Source: Alteromonas stellipolaris (GTDB lineage Bacteria > Pseudomonadota > Gammaproteobacteria > Enterobacterales > Alteromonadaceae). From it: 64,000 bases of DNA. Where the stretch lies: assembly GCF_001562115.1 (NCBI RefSeq), contig NZ_CP013926.1, positions 1,860,001-1,924,000 on the forward strand, written 5' to 3'. The position numbers were made by a program, and so were the translations under genes. The first letter of the stretch is position 1. Each line of letters begins with the position of its first letter. Below, one piece after another: positions 56,828 through 64,000 of this stretch. Under the pieces are notes generated by a model, which did no database searches, was not told where the DNA came from, and worked only from the letters and a program-made list of their open reading frames with translations.

Positions 56828-58123
56828 CTATTGTGACGTAAATGCGATAACTTGCTCTAGACCAAATAACAATGCACCAATTAATCCTCCCACCAAAGTG
56901 CCATTGATTCGTACCTTTTGAAGATCACGCCCAATATTAAGCTCAATTTGCTCAGCCATTTCGTTCTCATCCCAACTATTGATAGTATCTTCAATATGCT
57001 TGGTTAGAAAGTCAGCCAATTCTGGTGCCATGTACTTACCAGCTTCTCCAATATGGCGGTCAAATGCGCTCGATAGGCGTTCATCAGTGGTTAAAGAGTG
57101 ACCTAGTTCATTTAGCCAATGTGTCACTTTGGTTTCTGCTTTACCGCTTTCGGCGGTTAACGATTCAAGCATACGACCGTGTAACGATACCCAGCTTTTA
57201 TTTAAGAACGCTTTAAGGGCAGGGTCATGAACCAGTTGCTCTTTATAATTATTGATACGTTGTGCCATCGACTCACTAGTTTGCACTTCGTGTAAAAAGT
57301 CATTTACCTGCTCGTCAAACGCGTGTCTTAGTGGATGATCATCATCGGCATACACATCATCAAGTACGCGAGAGACCGCTTTTACCGCGATCAGTGCTCC
57401 CCGCTCACTCAACCAGGTTGAGGGTAGAAGTTTTTCTAAACGGTTATGCTCTGTTTTAAGCCAATCTATAAGTGTTGCGGCAATATATTCCTGTGTTTCA
57501 GGCTCACCCATTAATTTAGCAACGTTTCCTAGCAACTTGTCTAATACAAGCTGATGATGGCGCTCTCGGGTAATACTGCTTAACACAGTAGCTATCAGCT
57601 GTTGTAGGTCGAGTTGATTAATTCCTTTTTCTGCCGTTTTTCCAATAAAGGCTTTAACCGGTTTGTCATCCACTAAACGAAGAATACCGGCAAGTGCATC
57701 ACATAAAAATCGACTTAATTTTTTCGCATGTTGAGGGTCTTCCAACCATCGTCCGGCCCCTTTCGCAGGCTGGCTAGATGCTATGAGCGTTTCAATGGCA
57801 CTCGCATGAAAAAACTTCTCTTTTACAAATTGTGATAGGTTTTGCGCTATCACTTTTTTATTGCTTGCGACAATATTGGTATGAGGGATGGGATATCGTG
57901 CTGGTATAGGCTTGAAAAGCGCTGTCACCGCAAACCAGTCAGCGAGCCCACCGACTAACGCGGCTTCACTGGCCATTTTTATAAGCCCCAACCATTTAGC
58001 ACCCGCCAAGCTGGGAACGTAAACTTGAGTAATAATGGCACTAACGAAAACACCCGCGGCTATCAATAAGCAAATTAATGCATTTTGCTTTGCTCGCTTT
58101 AACTGCGAATGTTTGTCGTGCAT
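56828..58123 (-). CDS. DUF445-family inner-membrane protein
   Basis: A 431-residue protein of the DUF445 (YjiN-like) family of unknown function. Two hydrophobic segments lie near residues 16-36 and 45-66, and another at the very C terminus (about 408-426). Between them is a long helical region. The family-typical GGLADWFAVTALFKPIPARYPIPHTN is at about 58-83. The gene begins three bases after the arsC stop, so the two form one operon, which may point to a role in metal or oxyanion stress, though that is speculative. Confidence 0.85.
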   Translation of the reverse strand: MHDKHSQLKRAKQNALICLLIAAGVFVSAIITQVYVPSLAGAKWLGLIKMASEAALVGGLADWFAVTALFKPIPARYPIPHTNIVASNKKVIAQNLSQFVKEKFFHASAIETLIASSQPAKGAGRWLEDPQHAKKLSRFLCDALAGILRLVDDKPVKAFIGKTAEKGINQLDLQQLIATVLSSITRERHHQLVLDKLLGNVAKLMGEPETQEYIAATLIDWLKTEHNRLEKLLPSTWLSERGALIAVKAVSRVLDDVYADDDHPLRHAFDEQVNDFLHEVQTSESMAQRINNYKEQLVHDPALKAFLNKSWVSLHGRMLESLTAESGKAETKVTHWLNELGHSLTTDERLSSAFDRHIGEAGKYMAPELADFLTKHIEDTINSWDENEMAEQIELNIGRDLQKVRINGTLVGGLIGALLFGLEQVIAFTSQ

Positions 58124-58126
58124 AAA

Positions 58127-58543
58127 TTACATCCTTTTACCAAGTTCATCTAAAATTTGCTCACCATCTTCTTTAAAATACGGGCCTTGTGGCCATGAAG
58201 GTAGTAAATCGAGTACTTTTTCACTCGGGCGGCATAATGCCACACCTTTTTCTGTGCAAACTATAGGCCTATTTACCAAAACCGGATGTTTCAACATAGC
58301 ATCAAGCAAAATATCATCTGATACCGATTCATCCAATAACCCCAACTCTTCTGCAGGTGACTTTGTTGTTCTAAGCGCTTGTCTAGGAGTTAAACTAGCG
58401 GCAGCAAACAACCCAAGTAACTGAGAGCGAGTCCAACCTTCTTTTATAAAATCTACAACAATCGGCGAGTAACCAGCATCTTCAATAATTTTTAATACGT
58501 TACGAGATGTGCCGCAAGCGGGGTTATGGTGAATAACAATCAT
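58127..58543 (-). CDS. arsC: Arsenate reductase ArsC (glutaredoxin-coupled)
   Basis: A 138-residue protein very like E. coli ArsC (141). The catalytic cysteine is C10 in HHNPACGTSRN; the oxyanion-binding arginines appear in LVNRPIVCTEKG and LCRPSEKVLD. It reduces arsenate to arsenite using glutathione and glutaredoxin. No arsB, acr3 or arsR is in the window, so export would depend on genes elsewhere, and a general ArsC-family housekeeping role is possible. It is followed at once by the DUF445 gene. The ATG at 58543 is clear. Confidence 0.9.
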   Translation of the reverse strand: MIVIHHNPACGTSRNVLKIIEDAGYSPIVVDFIKEGWTRSQLLGLFAAASLTPRQALRTTKSPAEELGLLDESVSDDILLDAMLKHPVLVNRPIVCTEKGVALCRPSEKVLDLLPSWPQGPYFKEDGEQILDELGKRM

Positions 58544-58627
58544 AAAAATAGCCCTTGAAAGAGAAATTACTTAATAAATTAATTATTCACACCATAACAC
58601 ATATGGTATTTCATATTTATTATCATT

Positions 58628-58771
58628 TAAGTGTGTGTCCAATTAGCTTTATATGGCAGTTTAATTTTTTCGAGTGACTGTCCTTTATGTCGTCTTGTCG
58701 TATATGTGTGTGTCCGACGAATCTCGTATATGTGTGTGTCCGACGAATTTCGAGTGTGTGTCCAATTATCG
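58628..58771. repeat. GTGTGTGTCC repeat cluster in a 496-bp gap
   Basis: Two 26-base tandem units, 58698-58723 and 58724-58749, differ at one base (TCGTATATGTGTGTGTCCGACGAAT, quoted as TCGTATATGTGTG then TGTCCGACGAAT). A shortened third unit runs to 58771, and a lone AGTGTGTGTCCAATTA lies at 58629. The same GTGTGTGTCCAA core occurs at 21912 beside the MCP gene. The rest of the gap (58544-59039) shows only A+T-rich promoter-like sequence before the lipoprotein gene. The frames crossing the repeat do not look like protein. Confidence 0.6.
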
Positions 58772-59039
58772 AATAGCTGCCAGCGCTACTTTTACTATCA
58801 GCTTCTTACAGCGCTTAATTGTTCAAATTAAAACCAACCGAAAACCTAACAATTGGTGTATTTCGCTATTATCTAGCGAAGTTTTTAAAAGCCATAATTA
58901 AGACATGATATGAAAAATTGTAAACCACTGATAATTATAAAAATTTACTCTTGGCATACTCTGTGAAAGATGATTGTGAAAGATAATCAGATTTTAACGC
59001 GTAATTTATAACGCTAAACAACACTCAAAAGGCTTTTTG

Positions 59040-59711
59040 ATGAAAAAAACACTTATTGCCAGCACCCTATTTTTTGCAGCTACAACAATGCTTTCAGGTT
59101 GCGTCGTCCATGTTGGCCACGCCAATGCTCAAGAGGGCGAAGATATTAGTAGCGTATTTGGTAGCGTAGATGTAGCAACACATCGTTCAGTAGGCGACCT
59201 TTCATCAGTCAATGGCGATGTATCACTTGAAGATCATGCCCAAGCCGAAGATATTAGTGTTGTAAATGGCAGTGTAGAAATGGGTTCTCACGTTCGTGTT
59301 GATGAAATCAACATCGTCAATGGCGACCTTGATGCTGGTTCCCATCTGCATGTAGCCAACACTATTGAAACGGTTAACGGCGATATAAACATTGAACAAC
59401 AAAGCACGATTCAAGGCAGCGTAGAAACCGTTAATGGTGATATTCAAATTGCTGGCAGCATAGTGGATAGCAATATTGAGAGTATGAATGGAGACATCAC
59501 CCTTAAAGGCTATACCTTGGTTAAGGGCGACATTATTTACAAAATACGTGACGAAGGCTGGCTAGAGAGAAATAGCACAAAACCTAAGCTCACGATTGAA
59601 GCTGATGTGTCTATCGGCGGTTCAATAATTCTTGAACGCCCGGTAAATTTGGATATTGCGAGCCCTGCTCTACAAGAAAAAGTGATTGTCAGTTATTCGT
59701 CTAGCAAGTAA
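59040..59711 (+). CDS. Repeat lipoprotein with VNGD motifs
   Basis: A 223-residue lipoprotein precursor; the lipobox MLSGC puts the lipidated cysteine near residue 20. The mature part is built of about seven imperfect repeats of 17-20 residues centred on VNGD or a variant (SSVNGDVSLEDHAQ, SVVNGSVEMGSH, NIVNGDLDAGSH, ETVNGDINIEQQ, ETVNGDIQIAGS, ESMNGDITLKG). This should form a short right-handed beta-helix, as in DUF4097 and bactofilin-like folds. AAAGG lies seven bases before the ATG at 59040. The acetyltransferase gene 31 bases later may be co-transcribed. The function is unknown; a surface or periplasmic structural role is inferred. Confidence 0.75.
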   Translation: MKKTLIASTLFFAATTMLSGCVVHVGHANAQEGEDISSVFGSVDVATHRSVGDLSSVNGDVSLEDHAQAEDISVVNGSVEMGSHVRVDEINIVNGDLDAGSHLHVANTIETVNGDINIEQQSTIQGSVETVNGDIQIAGSIVDSNIESMNGDITLKGYTLVKGDIIYKIRDEGWLERNSTKPKLTIEADVSIGGSIILERPVNLDIASPALQEKVIVSYSSSK

Positions 59712-59742
59712 GGTCTTGGCATTATCCCAAATGTAGACTGGT

Positions 59743-60309
59743 ATGAACGAAAAACAGAAAATGTTATCCGGTGAACTTTACTATCCTAACGATCGTGAAT
59801 TAACCGGGTTGCGTAAGTCCTGTCGGGTACAACTAGATGAGCTTAATGCTACATGTCAAACTGAGCACAAAGCCCGTACCCGTCAATTAAAGGCGCTTTT
59901 TGGCACTACAGGCAAGCGCTTATACATAGAGTCGTCTTTTAAGTGCGACTATGGTGAAAACATTCATGTAGGTGAAAACTTTTACGCTAATTTTAATTGC
60001 GTAATATTGGATGCTGCCAAGGTGACTATTGGCGATAACTGTATGATTGCACCGCAAGTGGGTATTTACACCGCAACACACCCTATCGACCCCGCCTCCA
60101 GACAAACTGGTATTGAGTTCGCTAAGCCTATCACTATTGGTCACAATTGTTGGATTGGTGGTATGGCGGTGATAAACCCAGGCGTTACCTTGGGCGATAA
60201 TGTAGTAGTGGCTTCAGGAGCTGTAGTTACCAAGAGTTTCGGCGATAATGTTGTTATTGGCGGTAATCCGGCCAAAATCATTAAACACGTTGAGGTTGGC
60301 GAGGTATAG
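59743..60309 (+). CDS. Sugar O-acetyltransferase (maltose/galactoside acetyltransferase type)
   Basis: A 188-residue left-handed beta-helix enzyme of the LacA/Maa family that moves acetyl from acetyl-CoA to a sugar hydroxyl. The N-terminal Mac domain starts MLSGELYYPNDREL; the hexapeptide repeats run from about 70 to 180. The catalytic histidine is in IYTATHPID, near residue 112, and VVIGGNPAKIIK closes the protein. It begins 31 bases after the repeat lipoprotein gene on the same strand, possibly in one transcript. The acceptor is unknown. Confidence 0.9.
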   Translation: MNEKQKMLSGELYYPNDRELTGLRKSCRVQLDELNATCQTEHKARTRQLKALFGTTGKRLYIESSFKCDYGENIHVGENFYANFNCVILDAAKVTIGDNCMIAPQVGIYTATHPIDPASRQTGIEFAKPITIGHNCWIGGMAVINPGVTLGDNVVVASGAVVTKSFGDNVVIGGNPAKIIKHVEVGEV

Positions 60310-60350
60310 ACCCTCATATTTGTACAGAACTTATGTATCTCTTTACCGGT

Positions 60351-60382
60351 AACCCTCCCACCAAGCTATTGGTGAGAGGGTT
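60351..60382. terminator. Hairpin between convergent genes
   Basis: AACCCTC and GAGGGTT enclose CACCAA/TTGGTG with one mismatch and a four-base loop, making a 13-pair stem between the convergent acetyltransferase and dkgB genes. There is no strong T run either way, so termination may be partial or Rho-assisted. Confidence 0.55.
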
Positions 60383-60408
60383 ATAAGTGTTTATTTAATG
60401 ATAAGAGC

Positions 60409-61212
60409 CTAATCCCACTTGGGCGCGAAGTCTGGATTAACGATACGCTCACCGTTATCTAACTCATCGATGCGGGTAATATCATCATCCGTTAGTGAAA
60501 GTTCGGTATAAGAGAAATTTTGCGCCAAGTGCTTTTTATTGGTTGAAGAAGGAATGGTATTTATCCCTTTTTTATCTAACCATGCCAATACCACTTGAGC
60601 TGGGCTAGAGTCATGCGCATCTGCAATAGCCGTTAATGTGTCATCTTTCATTACATCACCGACGGCAAAAGGCATATAAGCCGTTACGCCAATACCGCGC
60701 TCTTCACAAGCTTGTACAACCTGACGGTTCTGCATGAACGGGTGAAGCTCAATTTGGTTAGTGTATATCTCACCTTTACCTAGAATTTCTTCAGCCCGTT
60801 TAATCTGATCTATCGTGAAGTTAGACACCCCGATATGACGGGTCAAACCAAGCTCTTTAGCCTGCTTTAAACGCATGAGGTAGTCTTCAAGGGAAATATC
60901 GTCACCTGGGTAAGGCCAGTGAATGAGCAGTAAATCGACATATTCCACTTTTAGCTTCGACAGACTCTCGTGAACGCTAGGAATAAACTTATCTTCACTT
61001 AATGATTCATACCACACCTTGGTGGTAATGAATAAATCAGAGCGAGCGATGCCGCTGGTTTTAATAGCGTCGCCAACAAGCTCCTCGTTTTTGTATATTT
61101 GCGCGGTATCTACATGCCTGAAACCTACATCTAGTGCATCAGTTACAGCATTGAGTGCAGTATCACCTTCCAAACGAAATGTTCCCATTCCTAACTGAGG
61201 CATATCTTTCAT
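60409..61212 (-). CDS. dkgB: Aldo/keto reductase DkgB-like
   Basis: A 267-residue (beta/alpha)8 NADPH reductase, the same length as E. coli DkgB and clearly alike along it. The catalytic tetrad is D35, Y40, K65 and H98 (DTAQIYKNEE, TTKVW, LIHWP). The C-terminal NADPH site is IPSSTNKKHLAQN. It reduces 2,5-diketo-D-gluconate in vitro, but aldehydes such as methylglyoxal are the more likely natural substrates. The ATG at 61212 starts the family alignment. It is a single gene. Confidence 0.9.
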   Translation of the reverse strand: MKDMPQLGMGTFRLEGDTALNAVTDALDVGFRHVDTAQIYKNEELVGDAIKTSGIARSDLFITTKVWYESLSEDKFIPSVHESLSKLKVEYVDLLLIHWPYPGDDISLEDYLMRLKQAKELGLTRHIGVSNFTIDQIKRAEEILGKGEIYTNQIELHPFMQNRQVVQACEERGIGVTAYMPFAVGDVMKDDTLTAIADAHDSSPAQVVLAWLDKKGINTIPSSTNKKHLAQNFSYTELSLTDDDITRIDELDNGERIVNPDFAPKWD

Positions 61213-61437
61213 ATCAGTCTCCTTTTTTGTGCACGTTTATCAAATCATTGATGTTTTGTTCCTACGCACTCAAACCACGGGGAGATCGAATTCATTGAAA
61301 AAAGTTAGTCCATGCAATAAGAGCATCAGCATTAATTCGAATGTTCGCCTATCTGCATCGAAAATGATAAAAAAAGTGGAAAATGGATTTACGAAAAAGT
61401 ATCCTGCCCGCCACTAAATACATGCCTTGAAGTCCTA

Positions 61438-62196
61438 ATGTTTAACCGTTTTTACCTGCTGATAAGTTTATGCATTCCTGTCAGTAACTTAGCTATAGCG
61501 TCAGATATTAAACACCTGCGTGTCGGTGTTGAAGCTATGAATTATTACCCTGTAATGGACTTTACTACCCCGCAACATCGCGGTTTATTAAGCGATATCA
61601 TGACGGATTTTGGCGATCTGCATAATATTTCTTTTGAGTACATTCCCCTCCCCTTGCAACGGTTCAATCATTGGTTCGAAGACAATGCTATTGATTTTCG
61701 CTTACCTGACAACCCCAGATGGACGCAAAGCATTACCGCAGGCCTTATTTACGGTGAAGCGTTAGTAACAGTATGTGATACCTCGGTTGTGCTCACTGAA
61801 AACAGTGGCATTCCAATGAATGAGGTTACTCGACTCGGTTTATTAAATGGCTTTACCCCCGCCGAAAAATGGCAAAAAAAGCGTACTGACGGCACGCTGA
61901 CTATTGCGAATGAGCGTTCGGTTCGTATCCTTACTCGCATGCTGTTAAACGGCTTAGTGGATGCTATTGATTTGAATATTGCGACAATTAAAAGTGAATT
62001 GGTGTCGCTGGGCTTACCTGAAGATTTAGTGGCGGTCGCAAAGAATATTCCTGCTAACGGAGTAAAGTATCGTATATCTACCCAGTCTCAACCAGATGTG
62101 TTAGCTAAACTTAATCGTTATGTGATTGAAAACCGAGACTCAATAAATGCTAGGGCTCGTGAGTACGGCATTGCTGCTGGAACAAATTGCGACTAA
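61438..62196 (+). CDS. Periplasmic solute-binding (family 3)-like protein
   Basis: A 252-residue precursor with a signal peptide cleaved near AIAS (about residue 22). The mature part resembles bacterial extracellular solute-binding proteins of family 3: LRVGVEAMNYYPVMDF at the start, GLLSDIMTDFGDLHNISFEYIP near 50, and a late YRISTQSQPDVLAKLNRYV. No ABC permease or ATPase gene adjoins it, so it is probably one of the orphan binding-like proteins common in Alteromonas and Shewanella. The ATG at 61438 is preceded by a weak site. The ligand is unknown. Confidence 0.75.
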   Translation: MFNRFYLLISLCIPVSNLAIASDIKHLRVGVEAMNYYPVMDFTTPQHRGLLSDIMTDFGDLHNISFEYIPLPLQRFNHWFEDNAIDFRLPDNPRWTQSITAGLIYGEALVTVCDTSVVLTENSGIPMNEVTRLGLLNGFTPAEKWQKKRTDGTLTIANERSVRILTRMLLNGLVDAIDLNIATIKSELVSLGLPEDLVAVAKNIPANGVKYRISTQSQPDVLAKLNRYVIENRDSINARAREYGIAAGTNCD

Positions 62197-62247
62197 CTGT
62201 TTTAGCGGTAGGCTTTCGAAGCGTAAACTTGATATACATATCAGCGG

Positions 62248-62286
62248 ACTTGATTGACACAGCAGAGCACTTGATTGGCACAGCAG
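62248..62286. repeat. 21-bp direct repeat
   Basis: ACTTGATTGACACAGCAG at 62248 and ACTTGATTGGCACAGCAG at 62269 differ at one base and are 21 bases apart, after the solute-binding-like gene. Confidence 0.6.
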
Positions 62287-62306
62287 TACCAGAAGGATAA
62301 TTTTGT

Positions 62307-62332
62307 AAAAAAACGGGCAAAGCCCGTTTTTT
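62307..62332. terminator. Bidirectional terminator between convergent genes
   Basis: AAACGGGC at 62311-62318 and GCCCGTTT at 62322-62329 pair around AAA, with a run of A residues before and T residues after. It serves the solute-binding-like gene on the plus strand and rluB on the minus strand. Confidence 0.88.
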
Positions 62333-62356
62333 CTAATCAATTTATTCAGATTGCTA

Positions 62357-63253
62357 TTAACGCTTAGGCGTTCTCGCTACCCGCTTTTTAACACCGCCAT
62401 TTTCTTTACGTACCTTGTGCTTTTTCACAGAGCGACGCATACGGCTTAAACGTGCATGATCTAATTTGCCTTGGCGTACATCCACCATGGTTTGCGTTTC
62501 TTCAGGTAATTGCACAATGTCACGTAGTGAGTTTACATCTTCTAAACCCAGCTCTACCCAAGCGCCTTGTGGCAAACGCTTTTGTAAGTCCATGGGACCG
62601 TATTTAACACGGATTAATCGGCTTACCTGCACACCTTGAGATTCCCACAAGCGTCGTACTTCTCGGTTACGCCCTTCTTTAAGCGTAACGTTGAACCAAC
62701 GGTTCATGCTTTCTTCTTCAGAGCCTGGAGGGGCAACTTTACCCGAGATACTTAAAAACTTAGCTTCACCGTCTTCAAGTTGAACGCCCTTTTTCAAAGT
62801 ATTCAGCGTTTGATGCGTTACGTCACCAAATACACGTACAGCGTATTCGCGCTCTACTTCACACTTAGGGTGCATCAAACGGTTTGCAAGCTCACCATCG
62901 TTGGTAAACAACAATAGGCCGCTTGTGTTCATATCTAAACGCCCTACCGCAATCCAACGGCCCATACGAATAGCAGGTAAACGGTCAAACACCGTGTCAC
63001 GCCCTTCAGGGTCGTGGCGGCTGCATAACTCGCCTTCAGGCTTGTTATACATTAAAACGCGGCATACAGGCTGTTCAGTTTGACGAGACAACAAGTGTCC
63101 ATCAACACGAATCTGGCCACTTTCGTCAACACGGTCGCCCAATGTTGCCAATGTACCATTCACCGAAACGCGGCCTTGTTCAATCCAACGTTCCATTTCT
63201 CGTCGCGAGCCTAGCCCTTGATTAGCTAGTACTTTTTGCAACTTTTCAGTCAT
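62357..63253 (-). CDS. rluB: 23S rRNA pseudouridine-2605 synthase RluB
   Basis: A 298-residue RsuA/RluB/RluE-family enzyme that makes pseudouridine in 23S rRNA helix 90. The S4 RNA-binding domain (about 2-50, [20 protein letters not shown]) precedes the catalytic domain, with the aspartate in [17 protein letters not shown] and [15 protein letters not shown]. The C-terminal 60 residues are basic, with many arginines and lysines, as in RluB rather than RluE. I chose ATG 63253; a GTG at 63262 is possible. Its start overlaps the end of scpB by eight bases, and scpA-scpB-rluB is the usual order in gammaproteobacteria. Confidence 0.94.
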   Translation of the reverse strand: MTEKLQKVLANQGLGSRREMERWIEQGRVSVNGTLATLGDRVDESGQIRVDGHLLSRQTEQPVCRVLMYNKPEGELCSRHDPEGRDTVFDRLPAIRMGRWIAVGRLDMNTSGLLLFTNDGELANRLMHPKCEVEREYAVRVFGDVTHQTLNTLKKGVQLEDGEAKFLSISGKVAPPGSEEESMNRWFNVTLKEGRNREVRRLWESQGVQVSRLIRVKYGPMDLQKRLPQGAWVELGLEDVNSLRDIVQLPEETQTMVDVRQGKLDHARLSRMRRSVKKHKVRKENGGVKKRVARTPKR

Positions 63254-63890
63254 TTGTATCACTCTTTATTTGCTTGTTTTCGGTCGCACGGTCTGTTACC
63301 TCAGACGGTGCCTCATTTAACACCTTAAGCGACGAGGTGGACTCAGTACTTTTTGCCATTTCATCAAAGGCATCGGAATTGGGAAGCTCCGACAATGATG
63401 AAAGCGAAAAGTAATCTAAAAAAGTATGGGTGGTGGCATATAAAGCTGGCCTGCCTGGCACTTCTTTATGCCCCACTACTTTTACCCATTCTCGTTCTGT
63501 GAGTGTCTTCATTATACTACTGCTTACCGCTACGCCTCTTACTTGCTCAATTTCTCCACGAGTAATAGGTTGACGATAGGCAATAAGTGCCAAAGTTTCC
63601 AACATAGCGCGGGAATACTTTGGGGCAGTTTCCTGCCATAGTTTGCTCAACCACGGACTTAACGCATCCACAGATTGAAATCGGTAGCCACTGGCTACCT
63701 TAACTAATTGTATACCCCTAGGTTGATAATCTAAGGTTAGCTCATTAATGACTGTTTTTAAGGTTCTCTCTGCAACCGTAAAGTCACTTAGCACCGTATC
63801 TCTTAATTGCTGAATAGACACAGGGGCATCGGCAACGAAGATGGCGGCTTCAACCAGTTGTTTTAATTGAGCTGTTTTAATTTTTTTCAT
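63246..63890 (-). CDS. scpB: Segregation and condensation protein B, ScpB
   Basis: A 214-residue partner of ScpA in an SMC-type condensin complex for chromosome segregation. Two winged-helix domains occupy about residues 5-165, with [16 protein letters not shown] at the start and [20 protein letters not shown] near 102. The C-terminal 45 residues are rich in serine, threonine and glutamate and probably disordered. It starts two bases after the scpA stop codon and overlaps rluB. In Alteromonas-type genomes ScpAB would work with an SMC protein encoded elsewhere. Confidence 0.93.
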   Translation of the reverse strand: MKKIKTAQLKQLVEAAIFVADAPVSIQQLRDTVLSDFTVAERTLKTVINELTLDYQPRGIQLVKVASGYRFQSVDALSPWLSKLWQETAPKYSRAMLETLALIAYRQPITRGEIEQVRGVAVSSSIMKTLTEREWVKVVGHKEVPGRPALYATTHTFLDYFSLSSLSELPNSDAFDEMAKSTESTSSLKVLNEAPSEVTDRATENKQIKSDTND

Positions 63891-63892
63891 TA

Positions 63893-64000
63893 TTACTCAA
63901 CGCTGCTGCCTAATTTTACATGAATTCGGGCGTAAGGACCTGCCTGAATACAAAAAATCAGTTGTTCTTTTACCAATTCTAAAATGGCTAGGAAGCACAC
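63893..64000 (-). CDS. scpA: Segregation and condensation protein A, ScpA (C-terminal end only)
   Basis: The last 35 codons of a minus-strand gene cut by the window edge. The readable end contains FLAILELVKEQLIF and YARIHVKLG before the stop, which match the C-terminal winged helix of ScpA kleisins. The stop codon is two bases before the scpB ATG, so translation is coupled. Identity rests on this short end plus the scpB neighbour. Confidence 0.8.
   Translation of the reverse strand: MCFLAILELVKEQLIFCIQAGPYARIHVKLGSSVE

Noticed and set aside
58698..58771. 26-bp repeats as a CRISPR array
   Set aside because: The units are directly adjacent with no spacers and no cas genes are present.
58631..58901. 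Short plus-strand frames with many cysteines and valines
   Set aside because: They come from the GTGTGT repeat, overlap one another in different frames and lack ribosome-binding sites.
61229..61417. 62-codon plus-strand frame between dkgB and the solute-binding-like gene
   Set aside because: Composition is unlike neighbouring proteins and there is no good start signal.

Overview
The window is about 64 kb of chromosome from a marine gammaproteobacterium, most probably an Alteromonas or close relative (Alteromonadaceae). This is inferred from gene content and from protein similarity to Escherichia coli homologues recalled from memory, not from a search. Almost all of it is core genome. I see no prophage, insertion sequence, CRISPR array or rRNA operon. 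Genes lie on both strands in short operons, many ended by clear hairpin-plus-T-run terminators.

Layout. 1-3.3 kb: a periplasmic cyclophilin, a Met-Leu-Gln-Gln tRNA operon with its own strong promoter, and an AGCS amino acid:sodium symporter. 3.3-6.3 kb: a flavin-reductase-like protein, two very small proteins (a lysine-rich one and a ribbon-helix-helix regulator with a TTG start), and an AhpD-like protein divergent from a TetR regulator across two palindromic operators. 6.3-6.7 kb: a four-unit structured repeat. 6.75-14.1 kb: ubiF-like hydroxylase facing miaB-ybeZ-ybeY-corC-lnt, the same neighbourhood that E. coli has beside its metT tRNA operon. 14.3-17.7 kb: ackA-pta. 18-21.8 kb: a small heat-shock protein behind a sigma-32 promoter and a ROSE-type RNA thermometer, a DUF3224 protein, a Nudix hydrolase and an unrecognised membrane protein. 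22-30.4 kb: a NIT-domain chemoreceptor, greA, carA-carB and dapB. 30.6-36.8 kb: cytochrome b561, propionyl-CoA synthetase, a PAS/GGDEF/EAL protein and cytochrome c'. 36.9-41 kb: grpE-dnaK-dnaJ with a sigma-32 promoter. 41.1-45.3 kb: a transporter-fused hybrid histidine kinase convergent with a LuxR-type response regulator (CrbS/CrbR-like). 45.6-52.7 kb: a TonB-dependent receptor, a GntP-type permease, a MetX-like alpha/beta hydrolase, a PHB depolymerase-family esterase and 3-hydroxybutyrate dehydrogenase. 52.8-64 kb: nadK, SOS-controlled recN, bamE, tpm, arsC-DUF445, a repeat lipoprotein, a hexapeptide acetyltransferase, dkgB, a periplasmic binding-like protein, rluB, scpB and the end of scpA.

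How it fits together. The 45.6-52.7 kb block reads as one catabolic unit for poly- or oligo-3-hydroxybutyrate: outer-membrane uptake, ester cleavage outside the cytoplasm, inner-membrane import and oxidation to acetoacetate. It sits beside a two-component pair of the type known to control acetyl-CoA synthetase, and the window also has ackA-pta and a propionyl-CoA synthetase, so short-chain acid metabolism is a theme. The heat-shock genes show two layers of control, sigma-32 promoters for both loci and an RNA thermometer for the small heat-shock gene. Five genes use TTG start codons with good ribosome-binding sites.

The best candidates for something not yet described are the 3-hydroxybutyrate locus with its secreted MetX-like enzyme, the structured repeat at 6286-6722, the thermometer at 18100-18188, and several tiny genes that length cut-offs would miss.
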